Assembly (NCBI GenBank): GCA_040222185.1
Contig: JAVKDP010000003.1
Span: forward strand, 18,297 to 82,296
Origin: JAVKDP01 sp040222185
GTDB taxonomy: Bacteria; Bacteroidota; Rhodothermia; Balneolales; Balneolaceae
DNA length: 64,000 nucleotides
Reading direction: 5' to 3'
Shown here: one piece after another, positions 26,701 to 34,988 of the stretch
Layout: each line of letters starts with the position of its first letter
Numbering within the stretch: the stretch's first letter is position 1
Position numbers and translations under genes: made by a program
Notes under the pieces: model-generated
What the model was told of the DNA's origin: nothing
What the model saw: the letters and a program-made list of their open reading frames with translations, nothing else
Database searches by the model: none

Positions 26701-28536
26701 TTAACCCTCGGACTTCATTTTTCTTCTTACAGCATACAGAACTGCCTTTTGAGCATCCTCTATATCTTTCTTTGAAGCCTCGGTTGGGTTATCAAGCTCT
26801 GAAAGAATTAACTGCTGTTCACGTTTTGGACGTACTTTAAGTATTTTTTCACGCACTGCAGCCGGTGCTGTTCTTAAGGCAAGGATTACTGTTTCAGTGA
26901 GAATCTCTTCCGTAGCACTTTGAACAAAATCATCTTTAACTTTTGGAAGATCATCAAACCCAATAAAGAACTTGCGGATTTTTTTGGCTAGCTCAAGATC
27001 CTGCTCAGCAATAGATCTCACATAGTTATCCTGGTCAGCGAGTGGCATTGTCTCAATTGTTGACAAGATAGAATCTATACCATCAGCGGCTACATACTTC
27101 ATATCTGAAACTGATAACGCCTTGTTTGAAAAGTGAGACGCTACTTTCTTATAAACAGAAATCGGGATGTTATTAATCTTACCCATTTTTAGAAGAATCG
27201 ATATCCTTCTTTGGTCATCCATTTTTTGAAGAATAATCCCAGCTCTCTCTCCAGCAATCTGAGCTAAAAGAATAGCTACCATTTCATTGGATTCTTCTTT
27301 CATTAAATGAAGTAATTGCTGATCGGTTAGCTGATATACGAAGTCGAATAGATTAGAACCTGAGTCGGGAGAGTCGGTTGAAGATTTTATCTGCTGTATA
27401 CTTCTTCTAAATGCCCGCGCTTCCTCAATTTTTTCATCAAGAGGGATAGGATCTGTATTGGCTAAACCAAATTTCAGATTTTCAAATGTATTAGCTTCTA
27501 AATGACCTTCAAGTACAGTTAGTAATTTCTCGTCTACACTGGCGAATCCTCTCACAGCCCGGATAACACCCTGCTCTTCATCTGATGCAATCCATTGTTT
27601 AACCATGTCGGCAACAACTTTAGGTGTACTGATACAAGTATTGGTGAGATAAGTCTTGTCTTCGTCATACTGAGCCATTGTTTTTGCATCTGGCCCGGAA
27701 GGCTCATTATTGGTTGAAGCTAAAGCTCCCTGGTTAGCCATTAGTGCTTCCATACCTGGAGTAAACGGAGGAATACTTTCTTCACTTTTTGAAGGCTTCT
27801 TAAGTAATGCATAAAGCAGAGCTATTAAGAAAAGAACTGCTAAACCTACAATTACATACATCAGCTGTTTAGGGTCATTCCAATCAATCCCCAGAAAAGT
27901 ATTTTTTTCTGCTTCTGCAGGTGTATTAGGTTGGGTTCCGATCCGCTCAACTGCATCATCATTACCTGATGGATCATTTTTGGCTGCATTTTGATCAATG
28001 GCTCTGGCATTTCGGGGGAAAACTTTTTTCTCAACCGTTACAACATCTCCCCTGAACCTATCAGCATTAGCTATCAGAGTAGCTGCTTCTTCAACAAATT
28101 CTAAATCTTCATCACTGTATGAAGTATCTACCAGTACTTTGATATTAAGCCTGGTTAATCGGAAACGAGTATCAAAACCAGAAGCTCTTAAGCTGTCTCT
28201 TCCTGTTTCTGATGCACCTCTTAAATTTGGTGGAACAAATGGAAGCCCGGGTAAATTCTCGATTCTAACAGGATCTTCGGCTTCAATTACTTCATAATCT
28301 TTAGCAACCAGCACCCTTTCAAGAGTTGCTTTTACATCAACAATAAAGGTTCCGGCCTTATAATAATCCGATAATGAATTATCTAGCACAACTTCATAGT
28401 ATTGCTCATACTTAGCAGCTTCTTCCTGGACATCAGCCGAAACAGACTGACCCGGTAGCGTCTGTGCCTGTACAAAGGATACTGCAAAAATCACGATTAG
28501 CCATGTTAGTGGCCCCCAATTTTTTTTCCCAACCAT
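26701..28536 (-). CDS. FliF-FliG-like rotor fusion protein
   Basis: A 611-residue membrane protein combining two flagellar rotor parts. Residues 1-25 form a signal peptide (VQAQ). The periplasmic part ends at about 129-175 with RLNIKVLVDTSYSDEDLEFV and RGDVVTVEKKVF, matching the FliF region just before its second membrane helix. The helix lies at 225-246. The cytoplasmic part contains a FliG middle-domain pattern (LTDQQLLHLMKEESNEMVAI, AGIILQKMDDQRRISILLK; 402-470) and a FliG C-terminal pattern (ELAKKIRKFFIGFDDLPKVK, APAAVREKILKVRPKREQQL, DIEDAQKAVLYAVRR; 515-606). The most N-terminal FliG domain is reduced or replaced by 290-395. It is the first gene of the operon with motA and motB. Domain calls are by motif memory, not by search. 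Confidence 0.8.
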   Translation of the reverse strand: MVGKKNWGPLTWLIVIFAVSFVQAQTLPGQSVSADVQEEAAKYEQYYEVVLDNSLSDYYKAGTFIVDVKATLERVLVAKDYEVIEAEDPVRIENLPGLPFVPPNLRGASETGRDSLRASGFDTRFRLTRLNIKVLVDTSYSDEDLEFVEEAATLIANADRFRGDVVTVEKKVFPRNARAIDQNAAKNDPSGNDDAVERIGTQPNTPAEAEKNTFLGIDWNDPKQLMYVIVGLAVLFLIALLYALLKKPSKSEESIPPFTPGMEALMANQGALASTNNEPSGPDAKTMAQYDEDKTYLTNTCISTPKVVADMVKQWIASDEEQGVIRAVRGFASVDEKLLTVLEGHLEANTFENLKFGLANTDPIPLDEKIEEARAFRRSIQQIKSSTDSPDSGSNLFDFVYQLTDQQLLHLMKEESNEMVAILLAQIAGERAGIILQKMDDQRRISILLKMGKINNIPISVYKKVASHFSNKALSVSDMKYVAADGIDSILSTIETMPLADQDNYVRSIAEQDLELAKKIRKFFIGFDDLPKVKDDFVQSATEEILTETVILALRTAPAAVREKILKVRPKREQQLILSELDNPTEASKKDIEDAQKAVLYAVRRKMKSEG

Positions 28537-28847
28537 TTTAAAACCCCAAGTGAGTTTCTAAGTAATTATAGATGATTTTATTCTGCGAACCCCAAGTATG
28601 CTGATTTTTTTTAAGTTTTCCACATTTTAATTCAAAAAATGTAAAATTTCAGATGTATGTTTTTTAATGAAAAGCATCGTTTTTGAGTGCTTATTCAACG
28701 AAAAAAAGGGTTTTATGTACTTTTGCTAAGAATTATCCACATTAGAAATTTTTCGAAAACTGCAGCATAGATTAAACAATATTGCTCAAATCTATTAAAT
28801 AAGCGTCTGGTTTCGTTTTTTGGAGTAGAATAGCGTATTTACACTTT
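28537..28847. other. Divergent regulatory region between motor-like operon and sensor operon
   Basis: 311 bases, very AT-rich, with no gene seen. On the plus strand TACTTTTG (28718-28725) fits TAnnTTTG, and on the minus strand TAGATTTG (about 28794-28787) also fits. Neither has a convincing TTG at the expected distance. It must contain the promoters of both divergent transcripts; their exact positions are uncertain. Confidence 0.4.
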
Positions 28848-29111
28848 ATGATTGAATACCAACAAATACTTACGCTCATTATCATTTCGAGCTTGTATCT
28901 CTTTCTTTTATGGCTCTTAAGACATTTTAAGTTACAAGTGTCTAAGTACTGGATCATTTGTATAACTCTGATTGTATTCGGTGAACTGTTTTCAGTGCTG
29001 GAACGCATATCAATCCCTTTGCTCTTTAACATACTCGAGCATTTATCATTTACTTTGGCATGCTTGTCTTTTTTTGTAGCTGTAGCAACAATCGAGGAGA
29101 GTCATGAATAG
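28848..29111 (+). CDS. Small membrane protein preceding histidine kinase
   Basis: An 87-residue protein with three hydrophobic helices (about 5-24, 33-50 and 58-82) and few charges. Its stop overlaps the start of the kinase gene by 8 bases, so the two are translationally coupled. The kinase itself opens with three similar helices. The small protein may be a sensor partner, or it may represent a split-off half of a larger membrane sensor domain. No family recognised. Confidence 0.65.
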   Translation: MIEYQQILTLIIISSLYLFLLWLLRHFKLQVSKYWIICITLIVFGELFSVLERISIPLLFNILEHLSFTLACLSFFVAVATIEESHE

Positions 29112-30426
29112 TGTAATCCCCATTCTAAATATAATCTCCGCTCTTTTTGCAATATCCGGGATGGTTTTGGTTTTAGCTAAACGTGTTAACCCCTCAAACC
29201 TGGATACCCGTTTTATAATTGCCGGAGGATGTGTTCTTCTCCTTATCGGAACTTTAAATTTTTTAGAACATACCAGCCTGGCAGTAAGCCCGGATATAGG
29301 CGAAAATTTTCTGATACTTCTATTCTTTCCCATTGGGATTTTTGCCGTTTACTCCTCAGCTGTAAGGCAAGAGTTTAACCGGCGGCGATTGGAAGAAACG
29401 AAGGCTGCAGAAGTATTAAAAGAATCTGAAGAGAAGTATAAGCTACTATTTACCAAAAGCCCGTTACCAAAATCTATTTTTGACCCAAAGACCTTGAAGT
29501 TTATCGAGGCTAATGACGCCGCCCTCGAACTTTACGGATACACAAGAGACGATATTGATAAAGTAACCCTCCTGGATATACACCCTCCGGAAGAGATTGA
29601 TCGTTTGGTTGAAAATAATGCCAAATATCTCGGGAAAGCTGCTCCAACAAGTGAGTGGAGAAATCTCAAGAAAAATGGTGACGTTATTATAGTGGAAGTT
29701 TCAACCTCTATCATCCATTACCTGGATGAGGAGTATCGTTTAGCTGTAATCAAAGATATTACTGCCCAACGCAAAGCAGAAGAGAAAGTATTCTCTGCAT
29801 TCGTAGAAGGTGAAAATAAGGAAAGAGATCGGCTAGCAAGGGAATTGCATGACGGCATAGGGCAATACCTGGCAGCTACGAGTATGAATCTTGATGCAAT
29901 GAAAAAGGAAATTCAAAAACTGGGTAAAAGAGAGCAGTCACTTTTTGAAAACGGCCTCTCTTATTTGAAACAGGCTATGACCGAAACACGAAACCTGTCT
30001 CATAATCTGATGCCAAGTATAATAGAAGACTATGGACTTGATGTGGCATTGAAAAACCTGACTGATGATTTTGGTAAAAGCTCAGGCATTGATTGCCAGT
30101 TTTATTGTAATCTGAAGCATACCAAGCTTAAAAAAAAGCAAGAATTTAATATTTATCGCATTGTGCAAGAATGCCTCAATAATATTTCTAAACATTCTAA
30201 GGCTACCAAAGTTAATGTGCAGCTTATTAAGGATGAGTTTGACTTGATACTTACAATTGAGGATAATGGCGTTGGTATTGATACTTCGCATCCATCTTAC
30301 GTTTCTGGTTTAGGACTTAATACTATCAAGACCAGAACTTTTATCATGGGTGGAGTGTTTGATATTGAAACCAGTAAGAACAAAGGAACCCTGATTTCAA
30401 TAAGCGTTCCAATTACTACTAGCTGA
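29104..30426 (+). CDS. PAS sensor histidine kinase, HisKA_3 (NarX/LiaS-like) type
   Basis: 440 residues: three membrane helices (about 5-25, 37-56, 66-86), a PAS domain (about 110-225, YKLLFTKSPLPKSIFDP start, WRNLKKNGDVIIVEVS), then the HisKA_3 dimerisation domain with phospho-acceptor H249 in RLARELHDGIGQ. A HATPase_c domain follows, with N-box VQECLNNISKHSKA, G1 DNGVGID and G2 GLGLNTIKTR. It autophosphorylates and passes the phosphate to the NarL-type regulator encoded 10 bases downstream. The signal is unknown. The pair is divergent from the motor-like operon and could regulate it, but no binding site demonstrates this. Confidence 0.9.
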   Translation: MNSVIPILNIISALFAISGMVLVLAKRVNPSNLDTRFIIAGGCVLLLIGTLNFLEHTSLAVSPDIGENFLILLFFPIGIFAVYSSAVRQEFNRRRLEETKAAEVLKESEEKYKLLFTKSPLPKSIFDPKTLKFIEANDAALELYGYTRDDIDKVTLLDIHPPEEIDRLVENNAKYLGKAAPTSEWRNLKKNGDVIIVEVSTSIIHYLDEEYRLAVIKDITAQRKAEEKVFSAFVEGENKERDRLARELHDGIGQYLAATSMNLDAMKKEIQKLGKREQSLFENGLSYLKQAMTETRNLSHNLMPSIIEDYGLDVALKNLTDDFGKSSGIDCQFYCNLKHTKLKKKQEFNIYRIVQECLNNISKHSKATKVNVQLIKDEFDLILTIEDNGVGIDTSHPSYVSGLGLNTIKTRTFIMGGVFDIETSKNKGTLISISVPITTS

Positions 30427-30435
30427 CGGGGATCT

Positions 30436-31089
30436 ATGGATTCTATACACCTATTGATTGTTGACGATCATAAAATTGTGCGGGATGGAATAAAATCCTT
30501 ACTGGATAGTGATGCAGATATTGTAATAGCAGGGGAAGCTTCAAATGGAAATGAAGCCATTGAACAAATCCATCGCTCTTCTCACAAGCCTGACCTGGTT
30601 ATCATGGATATTAACATGCCGGAGCTAGACGGAATTGAAGCTACCAGGTTGATCAAAAAGAAATACCCTGCGATAAGAATACTGGCTTTAACAATGATTA
30701 ATGAACAGCATCATATTCGGAAAATGATTGAAGTTGGTGCTTCCGGATATATTTTGAAAAGTGCCAGCAAAGAGGAACTGGTAAGTGCCATTCAAAAAAT
30801 ACATGCTGGTAGTCATTATTTTAGCCCTGAGGCTGCCCAATCAATTTTACAAGAATTCGTGAGCCCGGAACTTTCGAAAAAAGCCGGCGATATTAATGTT
30901 CAAATCACTGACCGCGAAAAAGATGTTCTTCGGTTAATCGTTGATGAATACACTAACCAGGAAATTGCAAATGAGCTTTTTATAAGTGTGCGTACGGTTG
31001 ATGCTCATCGTAGAAACTTGCTACAAAAAATCGGAGCTAAAAATACTGCCGGTCTCGTAAAGTTTGCTATCGAAAACGATGTTTTTTAA
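30436..31089 (+). CDS. NarL/FixJ-family response regulator
   Basis: 217 residues. The receiver domain (1-120) has the acidic pair D10/D11, phospho-acceptor D58 in LVIMDINMP, T86 and K108. A linker leads to a LuxR-type HTH (about 150-215: ITDREKDVLRLIVDEYTNQE, VRTVDAHRRNLLQKIG). GGGGAT upstream of the ATG acts as ribosome-binding site. It is encoded directly after its cognate kinase. Downstream at 31150-31165 lies a perfect 16-base palindrome that might be a target. Confidence 0.92.
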   Translation: MDSIHLLIVDDHKIVRDGIKSLLDSDADIVIAGEASNGNEAIEQIHRSSHKPDLVIMDINMPELDGIEATRLIKKKYPAIRILALTMINEQHHIRKMIEVGASGYILKSASKEELVSAIQKIHAGSHYFSPEAAQSILQEFVSPELSKKAGDINVQITDREKDVLRLIVDEYTNQEIANELFISVRTVDAHRRNLLQKIGAKNTAGLVKFAIENDVF

Positions 31090-31149
31090 CTCATTAGCAA
31101 ACTCTTATCTTTTAGCCTCCTCAAAATCATTAGCATAATTTTAGATAAA

Positions 31150-31165
31150 TAGGTGATTTCACCTA
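31150..31165. promoter_or_regulatory. Perfect palindrome TAGGTGATTTCACCTA-type, possible operator
   Basis: TAGGTGA and TCACCTA flank two bases to form a 16-base dyad between the response-regulator gene and the second PAS kinase gene. It has no adjacent T-run, so an operator is more likely than a terminator. The cognate regulator is unknown. Confidence 0.35.
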
Positions 31166-31213
31166 ATTTGAAATTTAGGCTTTTCACGTCTTATATCGGC
31201 TTTATTTAGGTCG

Positions 31214-31221
31214 TAATTTTG
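31214..31221 (+). promoter_or_regulatory. Possible Bacteroidota -7 element upstream of PAS/HisKA_2 gene
   Basis: TAATTTTG fits TAnnTTTG, 29 bases before the ATG at 31251. No clear TTG is seen about 19 bases upstream of it, so the call is weak. Confidence 0.3.
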
Positions 31222-31250
31222 GTTTGTAATAACAGAGTAATGTTACAACC

Positions 31251-32702
31251 ATGCCAAAAAATCAAAATTTTTATTCCTCTATTAAGTTAGATTCTTTAAC
31301 CGAACAGATCTTGTCGGCATTGCCTAACCAGGTGGCTATAGTTAATGAGTATGGAGAAGTAGTAGCCTTTAATCGCAAATGGAATTCTTTATCAACTAAG
31401 GTAACAGAAGGATGGGCTTTTCCTGAACTTGGAAAAAATATACTCGAAGAGCTTCAAATTCCCTTAAGCCGAAATAATGAGTACGCACTCCGGTTAATTG
31501 TGGCCTATAAAACTGTATTAAGTGGGGAGAAGAAGAAGCTAAAGGTTCACTTCCCGGTAAACATAAGTTCGGATGAAGAACAGTGGTTTTCTCTCAGTAT
31601 TTCGATGCTCGAAGATAAAAAACACTTTTTACTAGTAAACCAAAAAGTAGCTGGTAGTAAGCGATTCACTTCAAAACAGCCTACCGATCGAAATAGCGAA
31701 CACTTCTTCCGAAAACTATTCGACTCAAGCCCTAATGCTATCGCCATATTAGATAAAAAGGGACAGGTAATCGATATTAATAAAAGCTTCCACAAAATCT
31801 TTGGCTATAGTATCGACGAATTGAGCAAAAACAGGCTCCCCGATTTTATAGTTAGTTCTGAACAGAAGAAAAACTCGGATGAATTACTTAAACAGGTTTT
31901 TCAAGGTGCTGACTTTAGAATCGAAACGGAGAGGGTTAGTAAGAATGGGAAGAGTATTCCTGTAATACTAAGTTTATATCCTATAAGAGAAGGTGATGAG
32001 ATTACTTCGGTGTTCTGTATTTATGTGGATATGACGGAGCAAACAAAGTCAAAGAAAATCATTGAGCACCAGTTACGGGAAAAAGAAATTCTTATCCAGG
32101 AAATTCATCACAGGGTAAAAAATAACCTGGCTATTATTTCCGGTTTAATCGAACTGGAAAATATTCATACTCAAAATGAACGTCTTAAAACCCAGTTAAC
32201 TGTAACACAATCCAGGATTCATTCCATAGCCAAAATCCATGAACTACTGTATAGTAATCAAAGCTTTTCGAATATAGATTTCCAGGAGTATGTGAAGGAC
32301 TTAACTGTTTCTTTTTCACGTTCTTCGATGTTTAATTTTACGGTAACTGCAAACAACCCTGTTTTTCTGAATGTGAACCAGGCCGTACCCTGTGGAATGT
32401 TGCTCCATGAAATCACAACTCAGATTGTTTCAAAAGCGAAATCAAAAGGGATTAATCCCCGAAACGTCCAGTTCGATTTAAGAGACAGAGAAGGAGAACT
32501 CTCAATTGATATTTGTGAAGAGGGAACACAACGAGTTTTTGATGTTAATGAGGTTCAAAAAGAAACTCTTGAATCCGAATTAATAACAGTACTCCTTAAG
32601 CAGCTGGGAGGCAGTATCAACATCGCCAAAGACTCAAGGCGTTGTACAACAGTATCATTTAAAAAGAGAGAAAAGAAAGGTGCTCACAGTTCACTTTTGT
32701 AG
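31251..32702 (+). CDS. PAS/HisKA_2 sensor protein with degenerate ATPase domain
   Basis: 483 residues, no membrane helix. It contains a first PAS-like domain (about 15-130), a second PAS (about 152-265, FDSSPNAIAILDKKGQVIDI) and a HisKA_2 motif EIHHRVKNNLAIISGLIELE (284-303, H286/H287). The following ATP-binding domain is eroded. The N-box asparagine of the usual ELVTNA is replaced (LLHEITTQIVSK), and the G1 box DxGxG reads EEGTQ. The segment LITVLLKQLGGSINI still marks the end of the fold. It may be an inactive kinase, a phosphotransfer protein, or a scaffold. It ends in a shared terminator. Confidence 0.85.
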   Translation: MPKNQNFYSSIKLDSLTEQILSALPNQVAIVNEYGEVVAFNRKWNSLSTKVTEGWAFPELGKNILEELQIPLSRNNEYALRLIVAYKTVLSGEKKKLKVHFPVNISSDEEQWFSLSISMLEDKKHFLLVNQKVAGSKRFTSKQPTDRNSEHFFRKLFDSSPNAIAILDKKGQVIDINKSFHKIFGYSIDELSKNRLPDFIVSSEQKKNSDELLKQVFQGADFRIETERVSKNGKSIPVILSLYPIREGDEITSVFCIYVDMTEQTKSKKIIEHQLREKEILIQEIHHRVKNNLAIISGLIELENIHTQNERLKTQLTVTQSRIHSIAKIHELLYSNQSFSNIDFQEYVKDLTVSFSRSSMFNFTVTANNPVFLNVNQAVPCGMLLHEITTQIVSKAKSKGINPRNVQFDLRDREGELSIDICEEGTQRVFDVNEVQKETLESELITVLLKQLGGSINIAKDSRRCTTVSFKKREKKGAHSSLL

Positions 32703-32724
32703 CACTCCTGTTTCGTTAGAATTT

Positions 32725-32760
32725 AAAACCCGCTCTATGATAAGAGTGGGTTTTATTTTT
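32725..32760. terminator. Bidirectional terminator between convergent genes
   Basis: AAAACCCGCTCT / AGAGTGGGTTTT (32725-32736, 32743-32754) with a 6-base loop and T-rich flank. It separates the PAS/HisKA_2 gene from the convergent DUF6265-like gene, whose stop lies within it. Confidence 0.85.
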
Positions 32761-33277
32761 TACTGGCTCTTCTATTAAAATTGAATTCTATTTCTTCCAC
32801 TTCCTCACCCGATGATTTCATTACCAGGAACACCTGGTATTCATCAGTGCCCTTTTTAAGAATAGTAAAACCTTCGAACCAAACTCCTTGGTCAGAAATC
32901 TCAACTAATCGGAAATCCTGGGTAACATTCTTCTCTTCCCATCCTGTTAAGTCGGCATTAAAATGTTTGAGCCTCAGAATCAGTGATTCTTCAATTTCTG
33001 AAATAGTAAATATCTCATAAAAATTAACCTCTCCACCTGATACTGATCTGAACAGGCCTACCATTGATCCCCCAGCGGGGTCTGACCAGATGTCTTCTGC
33101 CAACCCTCCAAAAGCTTCTGCAACCCAGTTACCTGAAAGCCATGCAACGTCATCAATCTTTGCATGTGGCATATTTATTGGATCGTCCAGTTTCAAGGTG
33201 TTCTCAGTATATACGCTTTGTGCAAATAATGAACTGGTACAAAAAATCAGAGCTGCACTTAAGATGCTTCTTAACAT
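32753..33277 (-). CDS. Secreted DUF6265-like protein
   Basis: 174 residues with signal peptide ending LFAQ. The mature sequence has the features I associate with DUF6265: WLSGNWVAEAFGG, EDIWSDPAGGSMVGLFR, FYEIFTISE and LRLKHFNADLTGWEEK. The fold resembles small lipocalin-like beta barrels of unknown ligand. It lies about 12 bases downstream of the ECF42 sigma gene and in the same direction, so it may be co-transcribed with it. Confidence 0.8.
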   Translation of the reverse strand: MLRSILSAALIFCTSSLFAQSVYTENTLKLDDPINMPHAKIDDVAWLSGNWVAEAFGGLAEDIWSDPAGGSMVGLFRSVSGGEVNFYEIFTISEIEESLILRLKHFNADLTGWEEKNVTQDFRLVEISDQGVWFEGFTILKKGTDEYQVFLVMKSSGEEVEEIEFNFNRRASKK

Positions 33278-33288
33278 GATATTGGATA

Positions 33289-34569
33289 TTAATTATTATT
33301 GATGTTGTTAGTGTCGCAAGCCATGATCTTTTTCCTTATAAACGACTTATCCGATTCTGTTTTTGAAAGATCCAAAGCTACCTGGTAGTAAGACCTGGCA
33401 ATCTCATACTGCCCAAGCCTCATATTCATTTCAGCAATTGCTGCATACAAAAGCGACCTCTTCTTAGCTGAGGAGTCTTTTTCTAAATCCTTTAAGAGTA
33501 CTAGTCCACCCTCAAAACCCTTTGCTCTGCCGGATGCTATTGCATGATTCAAACGAATCATAAATGAATTGTCAATCTGCAGAAGCTTTTCATAGCAATA
33601 GAGAATGGTATCCCAATCAGTATCTTCATACTTCTCAGCAGAACAATGAACCGAAGCAATAGTAGACTCAAGGTGATATCGGCTAAGCGCCGGACTCTGT
33701 CTTGACTTCTTTAGGAAGTGTAGCCCTATATCAAGTAAATCCTTATCCCATTTAGATCGATCCTGGAACTCGATCTCTATAACCTCTCCAAAACTGTTTA
33801 CCCTTGACGGGAAACGTGCCAATGTTAAATACATAAGAGCCAACAGGGCATATACCTGGCCCGATTCAACGTTGGGAATATCGAGCAAGAGGTAGGCCAA
33901 CCTAATGGCTTCATAACACAACTCTTCATTAATTACATCTACCCCGGAAGTTGTTTTGTAACCCTCATTAAATATCAGGTAGATAATAGTTAGCACTGTT
34001 TCTATCCTGTTTGAAACTTCTGAAAGAAATGGAATACCAACCGAAGTGTGTTGTGCCTTTAGCTGTTGCTTAGCTCTGAAAATCCCCTTTTTTACAGCAG
34101 CAGGGTTCATTAGTAAAGCATTGGCAATTTCATTGTCTCCAAACCCGGAAAGCACTTTAAGCGTCAACATAATTTGGGCTTTAAGCTTCAAACTGGGATG
34201 ACAACAAGCGAATAACAGCCTGAGTTGGCTATCCTTTATTTCGTGATCGAGAAATAGCTCATCTATCTTTTCCTCTGCTTCCTCATAGTGAATTTTTTCT
34301 CTCTTTTCTGCGTGCCGTTTTCTTTTACTCAGCTCATTGATGATTTTATTTTTTGCAACAAGCATTAACCAGGCTTCAGGATTTTCAGGCTCACCTTTCA
34401 TTCCCCAGGTTTTAATCGCAGATAAAAAAGTCTCCTGGATTATATCCTCAACCAGGTCTGTATTCTGAAAGCCAAAAATACGCGTTAAGATTGCAGACAT
34501 CTTCCCGGACTGTTGCCTGAAAAGATGTTCTACAATCTTTGAAGAAATATGTGTGTCCTTTTTAACCAA
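33289..34569 (-). CDS. ECF42-type RNA polymerase sigma factor with C-terminal TPR extension
   Basis: 426 residues. Residues 10-180 contain sigma region 2 (DIIQETFLSAIKTWGMKG, PEAWLMLVAKNKIINELSKR) and region 4 (LTLKVLSGFGDNEIANALLM, AVKKGIFRAKQQLK). The long C-terminal part (190-426) has DUF6596-like helices, with FNEGYKTTSG, and TPR-like repeats up to the end. This extension is characteristic of the ECF42 group, which is accompanied by DGPF/YCII proteins instead of an anti-sigma factor. Such a gene is directly upstream. The start is a TTG overlapping the end of that gene; the next ATG (M24) would cut region 2. Confidence 0.9.
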   Translation of the reverse strand: MVKKDTHISSKIVEHLFRQQSGKMSAILTRIFGFQNTDLVEDIIQETFLSAIKTWGMKGEPENPEAWLMLVAKNKIINELSKRKRHAEKREKIHYEEAEEKIDELFLDHEIKDSQLRLLFACCHPSLKLKAQIMLTLKVLSGFGDNEIANALLMNPAAVKKGIFRAKQQLKAQHTSVGIPFLSEVSNRIETVLTIIYLIFNEGYKTTSGVDVINEELCYEAIRLAYLLLDIPNVESGQVYALLALMYLTLARFPSRVNSFGEVIEIEFQDRSKWDKDLLDIGLHFLKKSRQSPALSRYHLESTIASVHCSAEKYEDTDWDTILYCYEKLLQIDNSFMIRLNHAIASGRAKGFEGGLVLLKDLEKDSSAKKRSLLYAAIAEMNMRLGQYEIARSYYQVALDLSKTESDKSFIRKKIMACDTNNINNN

Positions 34570-34905
34570 TTAGAACTTCATTACTTCGCGCACTTCAACT
34601 TTCCCACCCAACCTGAGTACAGGGCAGCCTTTAGCCAGTTCAGTTGCTTCATCAAAGCTGGACGCGTTTAAAATATAAAACCCACTAACAAGCTCTTTTG
34701 ATTCAATAAAAGGCCCGTCGGTGGTTATCTTATCTTTTCCAATAATAGTTTTGGCAGGTTGATGTAATGGTTCACCTGAATCATAGTGCTCCCCTAGTTC
34801 CTGAATCCACTGTCCGTGAGCGGCAATCTCTTTTTGCATCTCTTCCGGTGAAAAATCTGCGTAAGCGTTTTCGTGTTCAAAAAGTATTAGCATATATTTA
34901 TTCAT
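34570..34905 (-). CDS. DGPF/YCII-domain protein paired with ECF42 sigma factor
   Basis: 111 residues with the ferredoxin-like YCII fold. MLILFEHENAYADFSPEEM opens the domain, and the DGPF motif is at TDGPFIESKELVSGFYILN. Proteins of this family are the usual genomic partner of ECF42 sigma factors and are thought to influence their activity; the mechanism is not settled. Stop and TTG start of the sigma gene are immediately adjacent. Confidence 0.9.
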   Translation of the reverse strand: MNKYMLILFEHENAYADFSPEEMQKEIAAHGQWIQELGEHYDSGEPLHQPAKTIIGKDKITTDGPFIESKELVSGFYILNASSFDEATELAKGCPVLRLGGKVEVREVMKF

Positions 34906-34988
34906 AGTATCTCCTTATTGTTTAGTTGGGATTTACAGGTATAACAACCTTGCCGTTAAGTAGGGGACAAAATCGAAATTCTTGAACC

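Noticed and set aside
28772..29032. 86-codon minus-strand frame
   Set aside because: It is antisense to the small membrane protein and the kinase start; no support for coding.
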